Source of the DNA: Metridium senile
Lineage: Eukaryota > Cnidaria > Anthozoa > Actiniaria > Metridiidae
NCBI GenBank assembly: GCA_949775045.1
Contig: OX459104.1
Location: 13,005,655 to 13,069,654, forward strand
DNA length: 64,000 nt
Direction of reading: 5' to 3'
Each line of letters opens with the position of its first letter. Position 1 is the stretch's first letter. A program made the position numbers and the translations under genes. Shown one piece after another: positions 31,936-46,900 of the stretch. The notes beneath the pieces were generated by a model. That model saw only the letters and a list, made by a program, of their open reading frames with translations. It was not told the origin of the DNA and ran no database searches.

Positions 31936-34900
31936 ATGTCTGGTCTCAAAAAAGCAAAGAAATACGACTGGAAAGACTCGAATTTGGCTCTCATTGGGTC
32001 AGATTTGGATAGAAAAGTAAGTAGCTGCTGTTTAATTCGATGAATTTATCTGGAATTCTTAGTTTAATACACTTCTAAATAGTTTATATTAATACTAGAA
32101 GGTAAAGAATTGAATGTCTTAGGCAAGTTTACAGCGCGACGCGCAAAAGTATGACCACATTTACATGATGTATTGGCATACTTCTATACACGGACGTTTG
32201 TACTTTAAACAGACACATTTGATGTGAAGTTGTCTGATTTTACCGAGTAAGGCGTGTAAAAACTCGTTTCGCAGCATAAAGTCCGTGCATAGAAGTATGC
32301 GAATATATTAAAAGTGGTTATACTTTTGCGCGTCGCGCTGTAATAGATGTACGTTTATTTCCAATGAATGTCAATATAATTTCCAATTGAATTCTTCCTT
32401 GCTTCACTTCACTAGAGATGTAACAGTTTTCAAAAGTTTCAGTTGAGTCTCGTAAAAATGTTCAGTTTTAAATATCTAAATTTCCATTCGAACGTGTTTG
32501 TAAGAAGGTCCGTAATCCATGGTATTTAATAGTAAACTAATATTCGAATTTCACTTTTGAAAACTTCGAAAACCACTACAAAAACGCAAATAACGATAAA
32601 CCTAAATAATCGGCTTTCTAATACCCAGTCTCCTCTCAGCTTTCTAACGAAAAATCGAAGGCTCGGACATGCAAGAGAAGAAACCGGAACAGAGTCTGTG
32701 TCGTCAAATATGTGCATGCTGATATTTTAGTACTGTCATAAGTACAAACCACCTGAAATAGGCACGTTTGAAAGGTTTTGATGCTCTGGCTAAAATACCA
32801 ATGAAGTTATGCTCAATGAAAAATGTAGAGATTTGTATGTAATTTTCTGCTGAGGCCTTTGATACCTCGTTTTAGTGTTTTTTTTATTTTTCAAATTCTT
32901 ATAGTTTAATTCTTACAAATTTAATCGTTTGTTCTCAAACTTTATTGTCATTGTTAAAGTTATTGTTATGGTGAATGCCTATCATATGATAGCTTTCTTT
33001 TTCTAAAAACATCAATTTAAAAAATTATGATGATTAATGGCGGCCATTTATGAAAGTTACAAGAACAAATTTGTACAGATATAAAATTCAAACTTAATCG
33101 GATTATTCCTTTTAGGGATGTCATACGACCTTACGCCTTAAACCCAAACCGCATCATAGTTCGTTCAATCTTTGTGCCATTAAGTTATCATGCTGATTAA
33201 AGACAATGAAACCTCGCTAACTGAATCTACCTTAACTATGCAGGCTTGTCAGTGGCTTGTTATGGTTAACTCTATCTACGAAAGCCGTATTTTCTTCGGG
33301 ACATAAATCAATAATAAGCTTGAAATATTTGTTATAATATTCCTTAATATATCCCTTCCTTTCGAGCGCAGGTTACAGTGCGACTACTGAAACCGGGGCC
33401 ACCAAAACATGATTATCCAATCATGATCAAGAAAAATAAACAATAGAATCTCTACAAATGTTTGATTTTTTTTGCTTAAAATGCTAATAGTTTTCATTAT
33501 ATGTGAACGGTATAGATCAAGATTGAATAAGAAACATCTTAGCCTGGGAGAACCTTCTACGAGTATTTTGTTTGATCTCAAAAAATATATATTTTAAAAT
33601 TTGTTAGGGTGGCCCCGGTTTCAGTAGTCGCACTGTAAATAAATTATGGAAACATATTGGCCAGCTACCCAAGTCAAGTTGTAATTGCTTGGCTTAACAC
33701 AACCACGCAAAAAGCCTGAAGAGTTGTTCCCTCTGCTGTTCTGTCTTGGCCGCTGGATCAATATAAACTAACCAAGATAAATAGAAACTAGCGAGTAAAC
33801 TAGTATAGGCGGCGTCGGTGTTTGATATAAATAACGATAGGTAATATAATGAAATTTGTAACACCGTAAAAATGTTGACTTAACTTTACTGACGTTTCGA
33901 GCTTTAGCCCTTCGTCGGAGTGAAGAAGAAGTCCAAGTGACCAAAAGAATAATAATAACAATAATAAAAATAGCTTTTATTTAAACACGATAAGTTTACA
34001 GTTGAACTGAATGTGGTCGAGTGTCTACTATAATACATATAGTAATACATAAAATACAGATATATACAAAGAAAGGAAAATAATTGAAGCAGTTGATTTT
34101 AAAGCTGTTTTAAAAGAAAGAATGGAGTCAGTGTTATATTTGCAGCCTGAATGTATAGTTATTTTGAAGCATTTCACACGTGGCTATCCAGCAACTCAGA
34201 ACGGAATTATAGATCGAGGCAGTCGCGCCCGCATTTTTCACTTGCTAGTGGATAGTCCCATCATTTTACCAAAAGCCGTTGACGATGTAATTTAAAACTT
34301 TCAAAAGATTAAATATATTCAGCCACAAACAACAGTCTGCCGTGCTCCCTTGTTTCATCTTAGCATTTCATAAGAGTGTAATAAATAAAATATGAGAATA
34401 TTCTAAATACTATAGGTAATAGAAAAAAAGATTCTCGCGTTCATTGGTTGGCTGTACTACATATTATACATAGTTGTCTTGAGACAATTAATTCATTACA
34501 AAAGAAAAATTGCACCACGTAAATAGCAACGTGGCACGTTGTGTGACTTAAAACGGCACCTTGTGTAATCAAGTGAAATAAAGCATATTACGCTAAAGTG
34601 TGTTTCACGGGTTAATGAAAACCACTCTAACCAGTGAAAGACACTTTAGTGTATTACTATTTCACACACCTTAATTCCATTGTGTTCTTTTGTTGTTATT
34701 TGACTATCACACTTTAACTAATACACTTTGTTTCATGGGTTAATTAAAATAACTATATTAGTAGATATGGTATTAGATATAACTTTCGTAATCTGATGAA
34801 TTTGTAAACTTTTAATTTCTTTTCATGCACCTTCACCTCAAATCTTACAATGAAGCTGGCGAGTAAACTAGTATAAGCTGCGTCGGTGTTTGATATAAAC

Positions 34901-37900
34901 GATAGGTAATAGAATAAAATGTGTAACACCGTAAAAAATGTCGACTTAACTTTACTGACTTTTCGAGCGTAAGCCCTTCGTCGGAGTAAAAAGAGTTTCA
35001 TTATATATTTCATTCAAATCTTAATTTCAATAAAAATCGTAAATTTCTTGTCAGTGAGTATACATATCAACCAGGTTATTTGGTGTTGGTATGATTCTTG
35101 AAAAAACAAACACCGAAAAGTTAAAAAAACTTAAAGTCAAAAACAAAAACCGAAGGTAAAAAAACTCCGAGAAGTCAAAAACAAAAACCGAAAAGTCAAA
35201 AACAAAAACCGAAAACTCAAACATAAATACTGAAAAGTCAAAAACAAAAAAACAAGCGGGTGAAACCTAAAACCGAAACAATCAATTTGACAGGCCAAAT
35301 GGTATTATACGCTAAATAAATTGATATTAAGGTTATTTATCGTGGATATGAGATAAGTGTAATGTTATCCATTTGTCTCACGAATGTCGAAGGTTTGAAC
35401 CGCGACGTTTCGACTGCTACTAGACTGCAAGTCTTCATCAGGCGATGGGTAGACTGGAATGGGGGTAGATCTTATATACATGTCGTCAGATTCCTTTGGA
35501 TCATTTGGTGTTGTATGCTGTTGTAGTTTCTCTGCCTTTGTATACGAAGGGAAAAAAGATAAACCATAATTTTCTTCAACAATTTTCAGGTCAAGAAGGA
35601 ATCAGCTGGATGCGAGCCGGCCTGGAAAAATGCTGGTGAAAAGGTTGGCATTCAAATCTGGAGGATTGTCAAGTTCGAGGTACCGTTACAATTTCCCTAC
35701 ATGCAATTTATTTATATTAATCTATTTAATTTTACAAGGATCGACATTGATGTGACACAGCAGGGCCCCTCTGGATATATACCAGCCTAGTTGCTGGAAT
35801 GGGCCACCCTGCCTAAATAAAGTTTACCTTTACCTAGCGTGGAAGCTCCAATAACTGATCCCATGCAAATTATACCGGTCCTATAAAAAATAATTTAACC
35901 TTATATAGGAAATGGAAATAAAAGAAACAAGGCAAAGCACTATGTATTCCTGATGATAATATGCAGTTATTCAATTCCTCCCAGCCCGTTATGGCAGAAT
36001 AATTCAGTGGAGAAACTCGAGGCTTAAATATCTGCCATAATGGGCGAAAATGAATCCTATAGGTGTTTTATTATACCGAACAAATAATGTTTTCAAAATA
36101 CTATAGTTAAATGCAGGCGTGCATGTCAACAAATGACGATCAAAGTATTTACTCGAATAAGCGCCGCCCCCGAATAAGCGCCGCATTTTAACTCTATAAT
36201 GTTAAAACTCTAGAACAGCATTGCAAATATATCTTTCTCAAAAGCTGTATTCTTCAGTTCAAAGTAATTATATTTCACGGCTCGCCCATTAAGTTATCTC
36301 CCCAATATTCGTAGTTCTAAGGACAGTGAGATCGAAAGAAATCTAATAAGCGCCGCGGCACTTATTCGAGTAAACTGATACGTACACTGAGAAATGTACC
36401 AACGCAGGTGTGAATCAGTGTTATCAGATAAAAGGTGTTACAATGGAAACTTTGTGTTTTTTTTTCAGGTAACTCACTGGCCCAAGGAGCAGTATGGGAA
36501 CTTCTACACCGGTGACACCTACATTGTGCTGAATACTTACAAGAAACCTGACAGCGAGGTATTTTAATTAAAATGTAATTGAATTAGCCATGCCAAGGGA
36601 CTTTTCTCGTGATTGATCCCGATTTTCTACACAAACGTTTGATCCCTGATCCCAAATATTAGCGTATTTTGTCCCTGATCCCACAAAAAATGTTCTGATC
36701 CCTGAATTTATTCAAACGATCCCGATCCCTCTTCTGTGATCCCTGATTCTGACTATGTGATCCCTGATCCCACATCTCCCGTCACGTTCCTGTGAAAGGT
36801 GATAATAATGTGAATTCAGATTTTAAAATATAATATCATCCAATGGCTCCTGAGAAATCTAAAGTTTGACGAAGATTTGTTATTTTAAAGCGCGCTGATT
36901 GGCTGAGAACGAAACCGGATGCGAGGGTATTTAGCGTGGAATACCCTCTCATCCGGTTTCTGAATCGCATGGCGGGAACGGCGGAACACGCGCGTCTAGT
37001 TTTTGCGGACTCCGCGATTCATGCGATATTGATTTCTCTCGTGAAATTCAACGTGGAATTCCCTCGTCCTCCAATGAATTTACCTATAGAATATGAAATC
37101 TCTATCCAAAGTTGTAGCTTACAGTCTTTATCACTTGAATGCTTTCAATGTAACTGCCCAAATTAGCAAACTTGATGCAATATTACTGTGGTTCCCAGTC
37201 TCACGCGACCAACTAGACCTTCAAACACAAACGAAAAATTGAGTTTGGGTTGACGTCAATCAACTGTATTTCCATGGCAACGCAAACTAAAATGTATGCT
37301 GCAAATCAGCGATAAACTCGCTACCGGCTCAGAGTTTCTGTCCGTAAAAATGATTGAATCGATTCCAAACTGTCTGAAATCGAGGTCAGGGAATACTAGG
37401 AAGACAAAGGTTAGGCAAAAAGACAAATAGAAGCTTCAGTTCTATTATAATTAGATCTAATTTACACAAATTCTTCGTGTTTTTAATTTATCGCCGATTG
37501 GTAACGGACAAGTTTGTTTATGTACGGAAATACAGTTAATTGACGTCCTGCAAAACTCTATTTTTCGCCTGTTGGCCACGTGTGACTGGGAACACAGTAA
37601 GAGTATGCTGTATACTTTTGAATGTCCAGGCACAAATTGAGGTTATAATGACCAGGACGCAAGACAGTCACCCCTTGTCAGTCCTTCCTTGATCACGGTG
37701 TCATTTAGATAATGTGACATTGTGAATTCTTATCATTCAACAGGAACTTCTATATGACCTTCATTTCTGGATTGGTAAATATTCCACCCAGGATGAGTAT
37801 GGTACAGCAGCCTACAAGACTGTAGAACTGGACTCATTTGTGAGTTACACTTGTTTACATATCTCCCGGGGGGAGGGGGGTGGGGGGGGGTGGACTCCCG

Positions 37901-40900
37901 GGTATAAGTATCAGGGATGCTCGCCGTATCTTTTAAGGGTTAAAATGAACGATTTGGTATGTAAACCACGCCCATATATAAAATTCCGGTATCTTTTAGG
38001 GGTATTTTCTTTTAATTTCCGACGAGCATCCCCGGTACTTTTACCCGGGAGTCCCCCCTCAAGGTAAATATCTGTTCATATTTCAGGGGGACTAAGGGGT
38101 AAGGGCCCCTGGGCATGCTGCCCAATTATCTATTGTACCTTTAACGTACCCCCGAATCCCCCTGAATCCCCCTGAATCCCCCTGAATCCCCCTGAATTCC
38201 CTTCAATCCCCCTGGATCCCCCTGGATCCCCCTGGATCCCCCTGGATCCCCTGGATCCCCCTGGATCCCCTGGATCCCCCTGAATCCCCTTCAATCCCCC
38301 TGAATCCCTTTCGATCCCCCTGAATCCCCCTGAATCCCCTTTAATCCACCTGGATCCCCTGGATTCTCCTTAATTCCCCTCAATCGCCCTAATCCTGGCT
38401 TAGACCCTAGTTGTCATGCAATATAAGAAGAGAACATTTGCGAGATGATATGTTATTCCCAGTAAATTATTTTTTGTATATCTTTAGATTAACACTAATA
38501 TAATATACCTAATTGACATTTATTTGTTGTGACTAGTTGGATGACAAGCCTGTTCAGCACCGTGAAGTTCATGGTAATGAGTCTAAATTGTTCAAGAGCT
38601 ACTTTAAGGAGTTCGTCACCATGAAGGGAGGGTAAGCAGGCAATCATGATTAACATACTTTCCTAAAACGTTTGGAACATATTCACAGTTCCCTGCGCCA
38701 TCTTGAAAGGTGGCCTACAATCATGTTCGAAATTGCTGGGACATTTTCAAGAACGCTTTTATTTGATGAGAAATAGAATTACGAGAAGACCAGTTGTCAT
38801 TTTTGTAATTTGTATATTTCGGTCTTTTTTCAAAGACCATCAACTGCAAATGAATAAATTAAACAAAGACATTCTGAATTAAGATTAATTCATTAAACTC
38901 AAGGGAATTGACTGTCCTTGTCCTTGTGCTTTTATTTGAGTTAAAAAAAATATACAAAACGTATCAATTTATTTGCGAACACCCTTCCCCCTTCCCCCTT
39001 CCCCCTTCCCCCTTCCCCCTTCCCCCTTCCCCTTCAATCAAATCAAATTGATACGTTTTGGATCCTTTTTTTTAAACACAAACAAAAACGTTCATAAAAA
39101 GCTCCCAACAATTTTGAACATGAATGTAGCTAGTTTAAGGCCCGGGCAAACGGTTTCAACATTTGCTTCAACATCCGTTCGATTTTGTTGAATGGCAAAG
39201 TTTTAAAAAAACGCTTTTAAACTCTTTCAACATTGTTGAAACGTGTTGAAACGTGTTGAATCGATGTTGAATTGAGTTTTAAACCATTAAAACATTGCCA
39301 TTCAACAAAATCGAACGGATGTTGAAGCAAATGTTGAAACCGTTTGCACGGGCCCTTACCCTTCAACATGTGCAATGTATGATAACTTTACACTTAATCT
39401 GTCTCAACAGAGCTGAAACTGGTTTCAATCGTCTTAAGCCAGAGGTGTACAAGCCCAAACTGATGCACTGCCACAGGGAAAATGTGAGATGTTGATGATT
39501 ATTACAAATATGACTATGACTGACGATGATAGTGATGTATGTTGATGATGATGATTATGACTGACAATCAATGAGAGTGATGATGATAGGGGAAGGGGGG
39601 GGGGGGGGGGTTGGGTGGGGGGTGATCGGCGTACCATTTAGGGTTGAAAATATCTTTTTCATTTTAGGGTTCTGGCTTAAAAGTCAGTTATGTAATTCAT
39701 GAACCCGTACCTGTAAGGGTCATTTTTACTCTGCTTTGTTGCTAAAAGTAAACTTGGCTGACAAGAACATCGCACCTCCGTACCTTTTAGGGGTTGAAAT
39801 CAGCAAGGCTTTAACAGTTATTTTAATCTGTGCATGCGTACCTTTTAGGTCGTTTTCAAAACCCCCGCCGATCACCCCTACCACTTGGACAAAGGGAGTA
39901 CCCCTTGTGCGCGCACATCGTGAGCTAGAATCGAACGTTTAAAAGGCGTTCAAAAGTAGCCAGTCACCTTAAAGAGTACCGCAATAGATGTGACACACGA
40001 GAAGACTTACAAGTAGTTGATATAGTTAACGTTATTTACAATCAAAGAGTACCACAGTAGATGTGGCACACGAGATGACTTACAAGTAGTTGATATAGTT
40101 AACGTTATTTACAATCAAAGAGTATCACAATAGATGTGACACACGAGAAGACTTACAAGTAGTTGATATAGTTAACGTTATTTGCAATCAAAGAGTACCA
40201 CAATAGATGTGACACACGAGAAGACTTACAAGTAGTTGATATAGTTAACGTTATTTACAATCAAAGAGTACCACAATAGATGTGGCACACGAGAAGACTT
40301 ACAAGTATAGGTGATATAGTTAACGTTATTTACAATCAAAGAGTACCACAATAGATGTGGCACACGAGAAGACTTACAAGTAGTTGATATAGTAAACGTT
40401 ATTTACAATCAAAGAGTACCACAATAGATGTGACACACAAGACTTACAAGTAGTTTTTTTTATTACGTCTTATACACTGGTTGTGATGAACTATGATGCA
40501 GTTGCATGATGATCATAATAATGACAATGACGACTGATAAGAATGATGATGATGATGATGATGATGATGATTATGACAGAAAATGATAATATAGGATGAT
40601 GGGAATGGATTTGCCTATTGACGAAATCTCTGATATGGCTAAAATTTTGTGTACCAAGAATGTTACAGGTGTTGGTGTCGGACTCCTACTAACATTGAAT
40701 ATTTAATTTGATCTAATATATAATGATATGTTGTTATTTCAGAAAAAAATCCAATGGGTTGAGGTAGGTTTGAAAAGGGCAAACTTGAAAGATTCTGACG
40801 TGTTCCTTATTGATCTGGGTCAAGATATCTACCAGGTGAATATTGACTGACTTTGTTTTTGATGAGCTGTATCAGGGTGGGGAAGAGGTTTTTCGTGATC

Positions 40901-43900
40901 CACGATTCAGCATAATTTTCGCCTGTGATTCGTGAAAAGCAATGAATTTAAGCCGTGATCCGTGAAATCATCTTCACTGGCCGTGACCCGTGATTTACAG
41001 ATTTTCACTGTCGTGACTCGTGATTACAGATTCGTTAATCCGTGAAAACGTGACAGCTTTTTACATAAACGGTTGTGTAAAATGAGACGTTTATTGCTAG
41101 CAGTGTTATTCTGTGTATATCTGGAAGATTTAGTTAATATTGATTATCGCGTCTAAAAAGTGCAAAACGTTGCCTAGTAGAAACAATAGAGTTAACACCG
41201 CGAGTTTTAAAACTGCGATTCGTGAAAACGGCTTCACGTAACTCCGTGATCCGTGATGCGTGATCCGTGAAATCATGAAAAAGCGGCGCGTAATTCGTGA
41301 TCAGTACCGCCTCTTCCCCACCCTGCTGTATAAGGCTATTAGAGTAGTTTCACATAAGCCGGTTCTTGCATGCTAATGTGTTTCTTATATGCTAATGAGG
41401 GCGTTGACAAAAAGTATAACGAATTCACGTGCATACGTTGTTACAATAGAAAGCGTTTCATTTCTAATTTAATTTGTTATTAAACAAAAGTAACAACATA
41501 ATCTTTATTTTACGCCAGCGATGTATTTTGTACTTATATATTAACGTATTTATTGATTTTCTAAGAAAGACTGTAATTATGTTTCTATTGTAACAACGTA
41601 TCGTGAATTCGTTATATTTCTTGTCAACGACCTTATTAGCATATAAGAAACACATTAGCATACAAGAAGCGGCTTATGTGCAACTACCCTATTGAATATA
41701 TGTAAGGGCTTGGGGACATTTCTTTCGTATCAACCATTGTTATTGTGTTGATTGACTCTCACTACATATTCATTATCCTCTTCTGCGTCTCTATTTACGG
41801 TATTCAAATTTACCTTAGAGATTAAATCGCCCTGGGACCCCCACAGTTGCCCTATACTACATTGTCCGGCTACGTATCCATCATGGTCGTCCTTGTGTTG
41901 TAGTGGTTAACAAATCGGACTAGAAAGCCACACCGTTGGTTCAAGTCCCGCCAAGGACAAATGATATTTTTCTCATGTATCTGTATTTCAGTTATACATT
42001 TAACGCATTTCAATTCTCTGTTCTAAAATGACATGACTATGATTCCAGACCAACATCAAGGTGGTTGGCAACGACGATTTTTCGCGCAACGCGGTTGCAC
42101 GAAAAATCGATGCTGTGTATCATAGTGCCAAAGACGATTTTTCGCGCAATATTTGACTGCACATTACGTTGCAAGTTTTTGATAAGCGCCTCTTTCTTTT
42201 CTTCTCTTGAGCCAATTTCTTGTCCAAACAATTCTGTTTCTTCTCTTCCGTTCTAAAAGCTCACAATCATCGGCCAACAAAAGTAAAAATATGAAGTTTG
42301 CTCGTCGTCGCAAGTCATGATCAGTCGTCATTTTGTTTATTTACATTTTGTTAGCTCATGGACTGAGTACTAGAAGTGATTGTTGCGCAAATTTTGTCCC
42401 CGTGTAACACCAACATTTAAACATCATCAAGAGGATTTCCTCAGCAATATGTTAAAGCTGACAGACTCTCCTAAAAATGTGCCGACTACATATAAGATGT
42501 AATTATGCTATCAGTAAAAGTTCAATTGTTTGTTATGTTTCATTTAGTGGAATGGTGTAGATGCCAGCCATTTTGAAAAGTTTGCTGCTCAGCAACGTGT
42601 CCAGAAACTTGAGGTAAGTTATATAAAATATATATATAAAATGGTATATATAGACATGTTTAATATTCAAACTTCGTGCACCGGTACAAAATCCTGGAAT
42701 CTGATTGGCTCATTAGCGTCCTGTATTTTTATGTTGCATTCAGCGTTCAAGACTGAAATGACCCTCTTCAATGTAGGTCTGAAACGGCCGGCTACAGTCG
42801 AAATGGACATGGCTTGAGCTATTTGAGTTTTGTGGGGGCCATTTTGGATTTTTCAGGGGTCATTTTGGTTTTAGATGGGGTTGTTTTGGCCATGAATCTC
42901 AATACGGCCCCATGAGGGCCTAAATGCTCCTATTGTAAAAAGGGCTGAAATTGGGGCTGAATCAGCTCGGTCGAATTTACAGTGTAATGAAATAAAACCC
43001 TCCCTCCCTCTCACTGAGAACGTAAATATAAATAAAAAAGTAAGCATTTTTCTTGTTATTGGTTATCAATGAATAACAGCACACCTACAAACATTTAGCT
43101 TTCGGGCTACTAGCCCATCATCGTAAACTTAGAAAATCGTCTGCCATGCCCTTTTAAAAGGATTTCCCATATCTTTTAGGAATGTGTTTGAATTGTTTTT
43201 TTTTTTAGCATACCTTTATAGCATACCCATGAAAGCGAATTGAACAAAAGTACCACCAGTCACAGTGATGGTTTTCTTTTGTTAAGACTACCAGCATGGC
43301 TGCCATTTCTTTTGTTCAATTCACTCTCCTGGGAATGGTTGTAATCCACGTACTCCCTACCCCCGCGGGATTCTTCACAGAGAAGTATTTTTACAATATC
43401 TTAGCATGTTCAATCATTTAGCCCATTATTGGTCTCCTAGTTTAATGTATTTTCTTTTAATGTATTTCTTTTATTATTTTCTAAGGCTGAACGTGGTTGC
43501 AAAGTCAGGACTCACCATTTCGGTAAGGTTTTTTGATAATTAGAAGAGCGGAGGCGGCCAGGAGGGCTAGTGTCCTAGTGTCCTAGTTTCCTAGTTTCCT
43601 AGTGTCCTAGTTTCCTAGTTTCCTAGTGTCCTAGTGTCCTAGTGTCCTAGTGTCCTAGTGTCCTAGTGTCCTAGTGTCCTATGTCCTAGCAAGGGGAATA
43701 ATGAAGTAATATGTATGTATTAGGATAACTGTGGTGTCCTAGTCATCCAACTGTTATTGTTTCTATTCAGATATGCAGACTGTATCAGACACTGATGCTG
43801 AATGGGCAAGAATCATCCCTGAAGGAAAACCGAAGAAGGACAAGGAGGTTTGTTTGATGGTCTCACTTAACTTTAGCTCTTGTACTAACACAATCTTATC

Positions 43901-46900
43901 AATCTCGCTTGTGGGAGTAATTAACTAATCTTCGCGGGTCGCTGGTAATTGATTGTTTCATTTGTTCTAGTTAATAATTTATTAATATTATAACAACTAT
44001 AATAACAACTTGAAGTTTAAATATTAACATATATTAGATAAAAGTGCATAAATGGCGAAATTAAAACACTTCTTAATAAGTTATGTGTCTCGGATGGATT
44101 CATTATAACACATGATTGTTATCGGGAGACTTATATATTATATATCTATTGATGTATTGTACAAGAGAATATTAAAACAAACAAAACTATACCAGTGACA
44201 CGCGACCCGCGACCCGCGACCCGCGACCCGCGACCCGCGAAGATTAGATACTCCCCTCTTTTGTATACACCTATTTCAATTAACGTTGTCCATCTAGAAT
44301 GGTTGATCTGAGACCGATAGGAATTGTGGGAGCTCATTAAATTCCAAATACATTGTTTTAATCACAGTTGAATGGTGCTGAATTATGGATAACAGTATTT
44401 CAGAAGTAAACATTAATATTCAAGTGTGACTATAATAGTGTATTTGCAGTTTAACAAGCTCCCACAATTCCTATCGGTCTCAGATCAACCATTCCAGATG
44501 GACAACGTTAATTGAAATAGGTGTACACCTAATTCAAAAAAGGTAGCGAACGGCGATTGGCGATTGCACGACCGAAAGGAACTGTGGGTAACACGAATTT
44601 CTTTCTAAATACCCAAACAATGCCTCCACCGTTAAGCGAAACCTTCGAGACACCCATCTAAGGTCATCGCTGAACGGTGTAGGCATTGTTTGGGTAATTT
44701 AGAAAGGAATAAGAAGAAATTCATATTACCCACAGCTCCTTTCGGTCGTGCAATCGCCAATCGCCGTTCGCCCCTTCAACGTTTTTAGAATTAGGTGCAT
44801 AGGTATTTTCCAAAAACGTTGATCACATATGCCATCCTTCGTAATAATCTTATCTCATACCTCGACATATTATATTTTTCAGGCAAAAGGAAACACGCGC
44901 AACACGCAGGAGACAACACTGTACAGGTGCGTGTACATGTATGACGTCTTTCTTTCTGTTATGTGTAGCTTGTCAGGGGCAGATCCAGGGGGTGTCCCAA
45001 CTGCAAATGAAGGGCTCTTAAGGTGTTAGGGAGTGCCCTGTCCCTAGGCATAAAACGGTCTTTTTTCAAAAGTAATCATTCAAATTATGATTACATGTAG
45101 TAAGTAGTTAAAATTAATTAATGATGTTTTGAATTTTGACAATTTGTTTCAAAATGCTCCTTGGATTTGTATAATACCACCTTAAAAAAAATAGCCTCCA
45201 AACAAAATAGGGGACTTAATTGTGGCGCTAGGGGTGTGGCCGGTGCCTGAAGGGACACTTTACTGGATGCCCCTGCTTGTCGCCAGTACTGAAGAGTTTA
45301 GTGTGTAGAATAGCTGTTATTACAGTTATATGCAAATGATGTCAAACAATGGATTCAAATCGAGGCTTTCGGGCAAACCTATTGTTTTCGCTCGAAAGCC
45401 TCGACTTCAACCCATTGTTCAAAATCATTTGCATATAACTGTAATAACAGCTATTGTCCTCTCTCTTCATTCCCCCACTAGCGTCTGCTCAAACTTGAAC
45501 AGCATACCTTTCCACGAATTTGACCATTCCGAGAGCCCCATGCACTAAAGCTTGTGGGTACGACCTTGTCCTACTTAATTAACGAAGTAATCCAGTAAAT
45601 AATATAACGGGAACCGGAAGCCTCACAGCGGCTGCGCAGAAAGCTATTGCAACATCGAATCACAATATGGCGCCCAGTTTTAATCGCTATTGTTCTTGAC
45701 TGGCTAGCCATGCATATACATGTGAAACTGACTCCATTGTTTCAACGTGAGCACAATAGTTAATTGGACGCCATATTTCGATTCCTTTTATGACGTGGTC
45801 TGAAATGGTAAACAAACAAGGGAGGTATATTTCACTTTGCTGTGATGTCATAGTAAAATAGGGCGATTAATGTCGTGATAATGTTGACATTCACTGTGAT
45901 ATTTATTATTGTTCTACAGAGTTGCATTCAATGATCCCAAATATTCTTATAATGAGGACGTAAGGTTTGTCAAAGTTGCCGTTGGTGCTGCAAAGGTCAA
46001 GGGAACCACATTGGAAAAAGATGAAGGTAATGTGTACCCTGCGAGAAGAGACTCTTTTCTAATACCCGGCTTAGAGCAACGAGCACAGTAACCTCTGCTG
46101 CCGCATGCGACGTATCATATTGAGCATACGTGTTTTCCAAAAGTCCATCATTTAGGTTTTTACGTGACAAGTAAAGATATCGTATTTCGCGCAATTAGTA
46201 TGTGGAGTAAATCTAAAGCTTAGTGGAGCTATACAATGTTAAATCTTTTCCTAGCCTCGACTGATCGATGGAAATCAAAATTAAATATCAACGTTAATTA
46301 ACGCGTGGGAATGTGATGTTTTCTGTTATCACGTGGTTGAAAAACCGGTTTGAAACCAGTTTAAAAACCTGATTTTCCTTAATTTATTCATCCAGTATTA
46401 TGGATGTAGTTCGCGGGCGAGGTTACTTTGCTCGTCGATCTAAGGGTAAGAGTAAGGAATTTACTGCTACCATAAAAACGTTTTTAAAGAGCTTCATTCA
46501 AAACTCATTGCCCCAATCATTAAAGCTACAGTCCACACTAGCTCTGAAGCCAACATTTAGAAGTGTTGAGGAATGTTGTGTTTCAAAATATTAAATGTAG
46601 GGGGTACGCAGGATCGAGGCCCAATCTATGACTCGTCGAAAAATAAAGAAAATAAAACTTCATGGATTGTTTCGTGTGTATTTCTTGCTATCTGGTAACG
46701 GTTTCAGGCTGATTGGGCGGTTTTTAGCTATATGTTCGATTCTCCCCCTATTCCCAAAACCGCCCAATCAGCCTGAAATCACTACCAGATAGCAAGAAAG
46801 ATACACGAAACCATTTCCAGAAATCTAATACAGCATGGCGCCGCGCATGCGCATTGACCATTTGGCCGAGTTAGTTTCATTCAGAAATAGACACAAAAAT

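Noticed and set aside
36936..37166. 76-codon ORF in gelsolin intron 3
   Set aside because: Begins inside a hairpin repeat; no recognisable features and no splice context.
39971..40455. Regular 73-bp repeat as a possible CRISPR array
   Set aside because: Units are contiguous with no unique spacers, inside a eukaryotic intron.
41889..41958. Functional tRNA-Ser(AGA)
   Set aside because: Anticodon stem has mismatches and the long variable arm typical of tRNA-Ser is missing.
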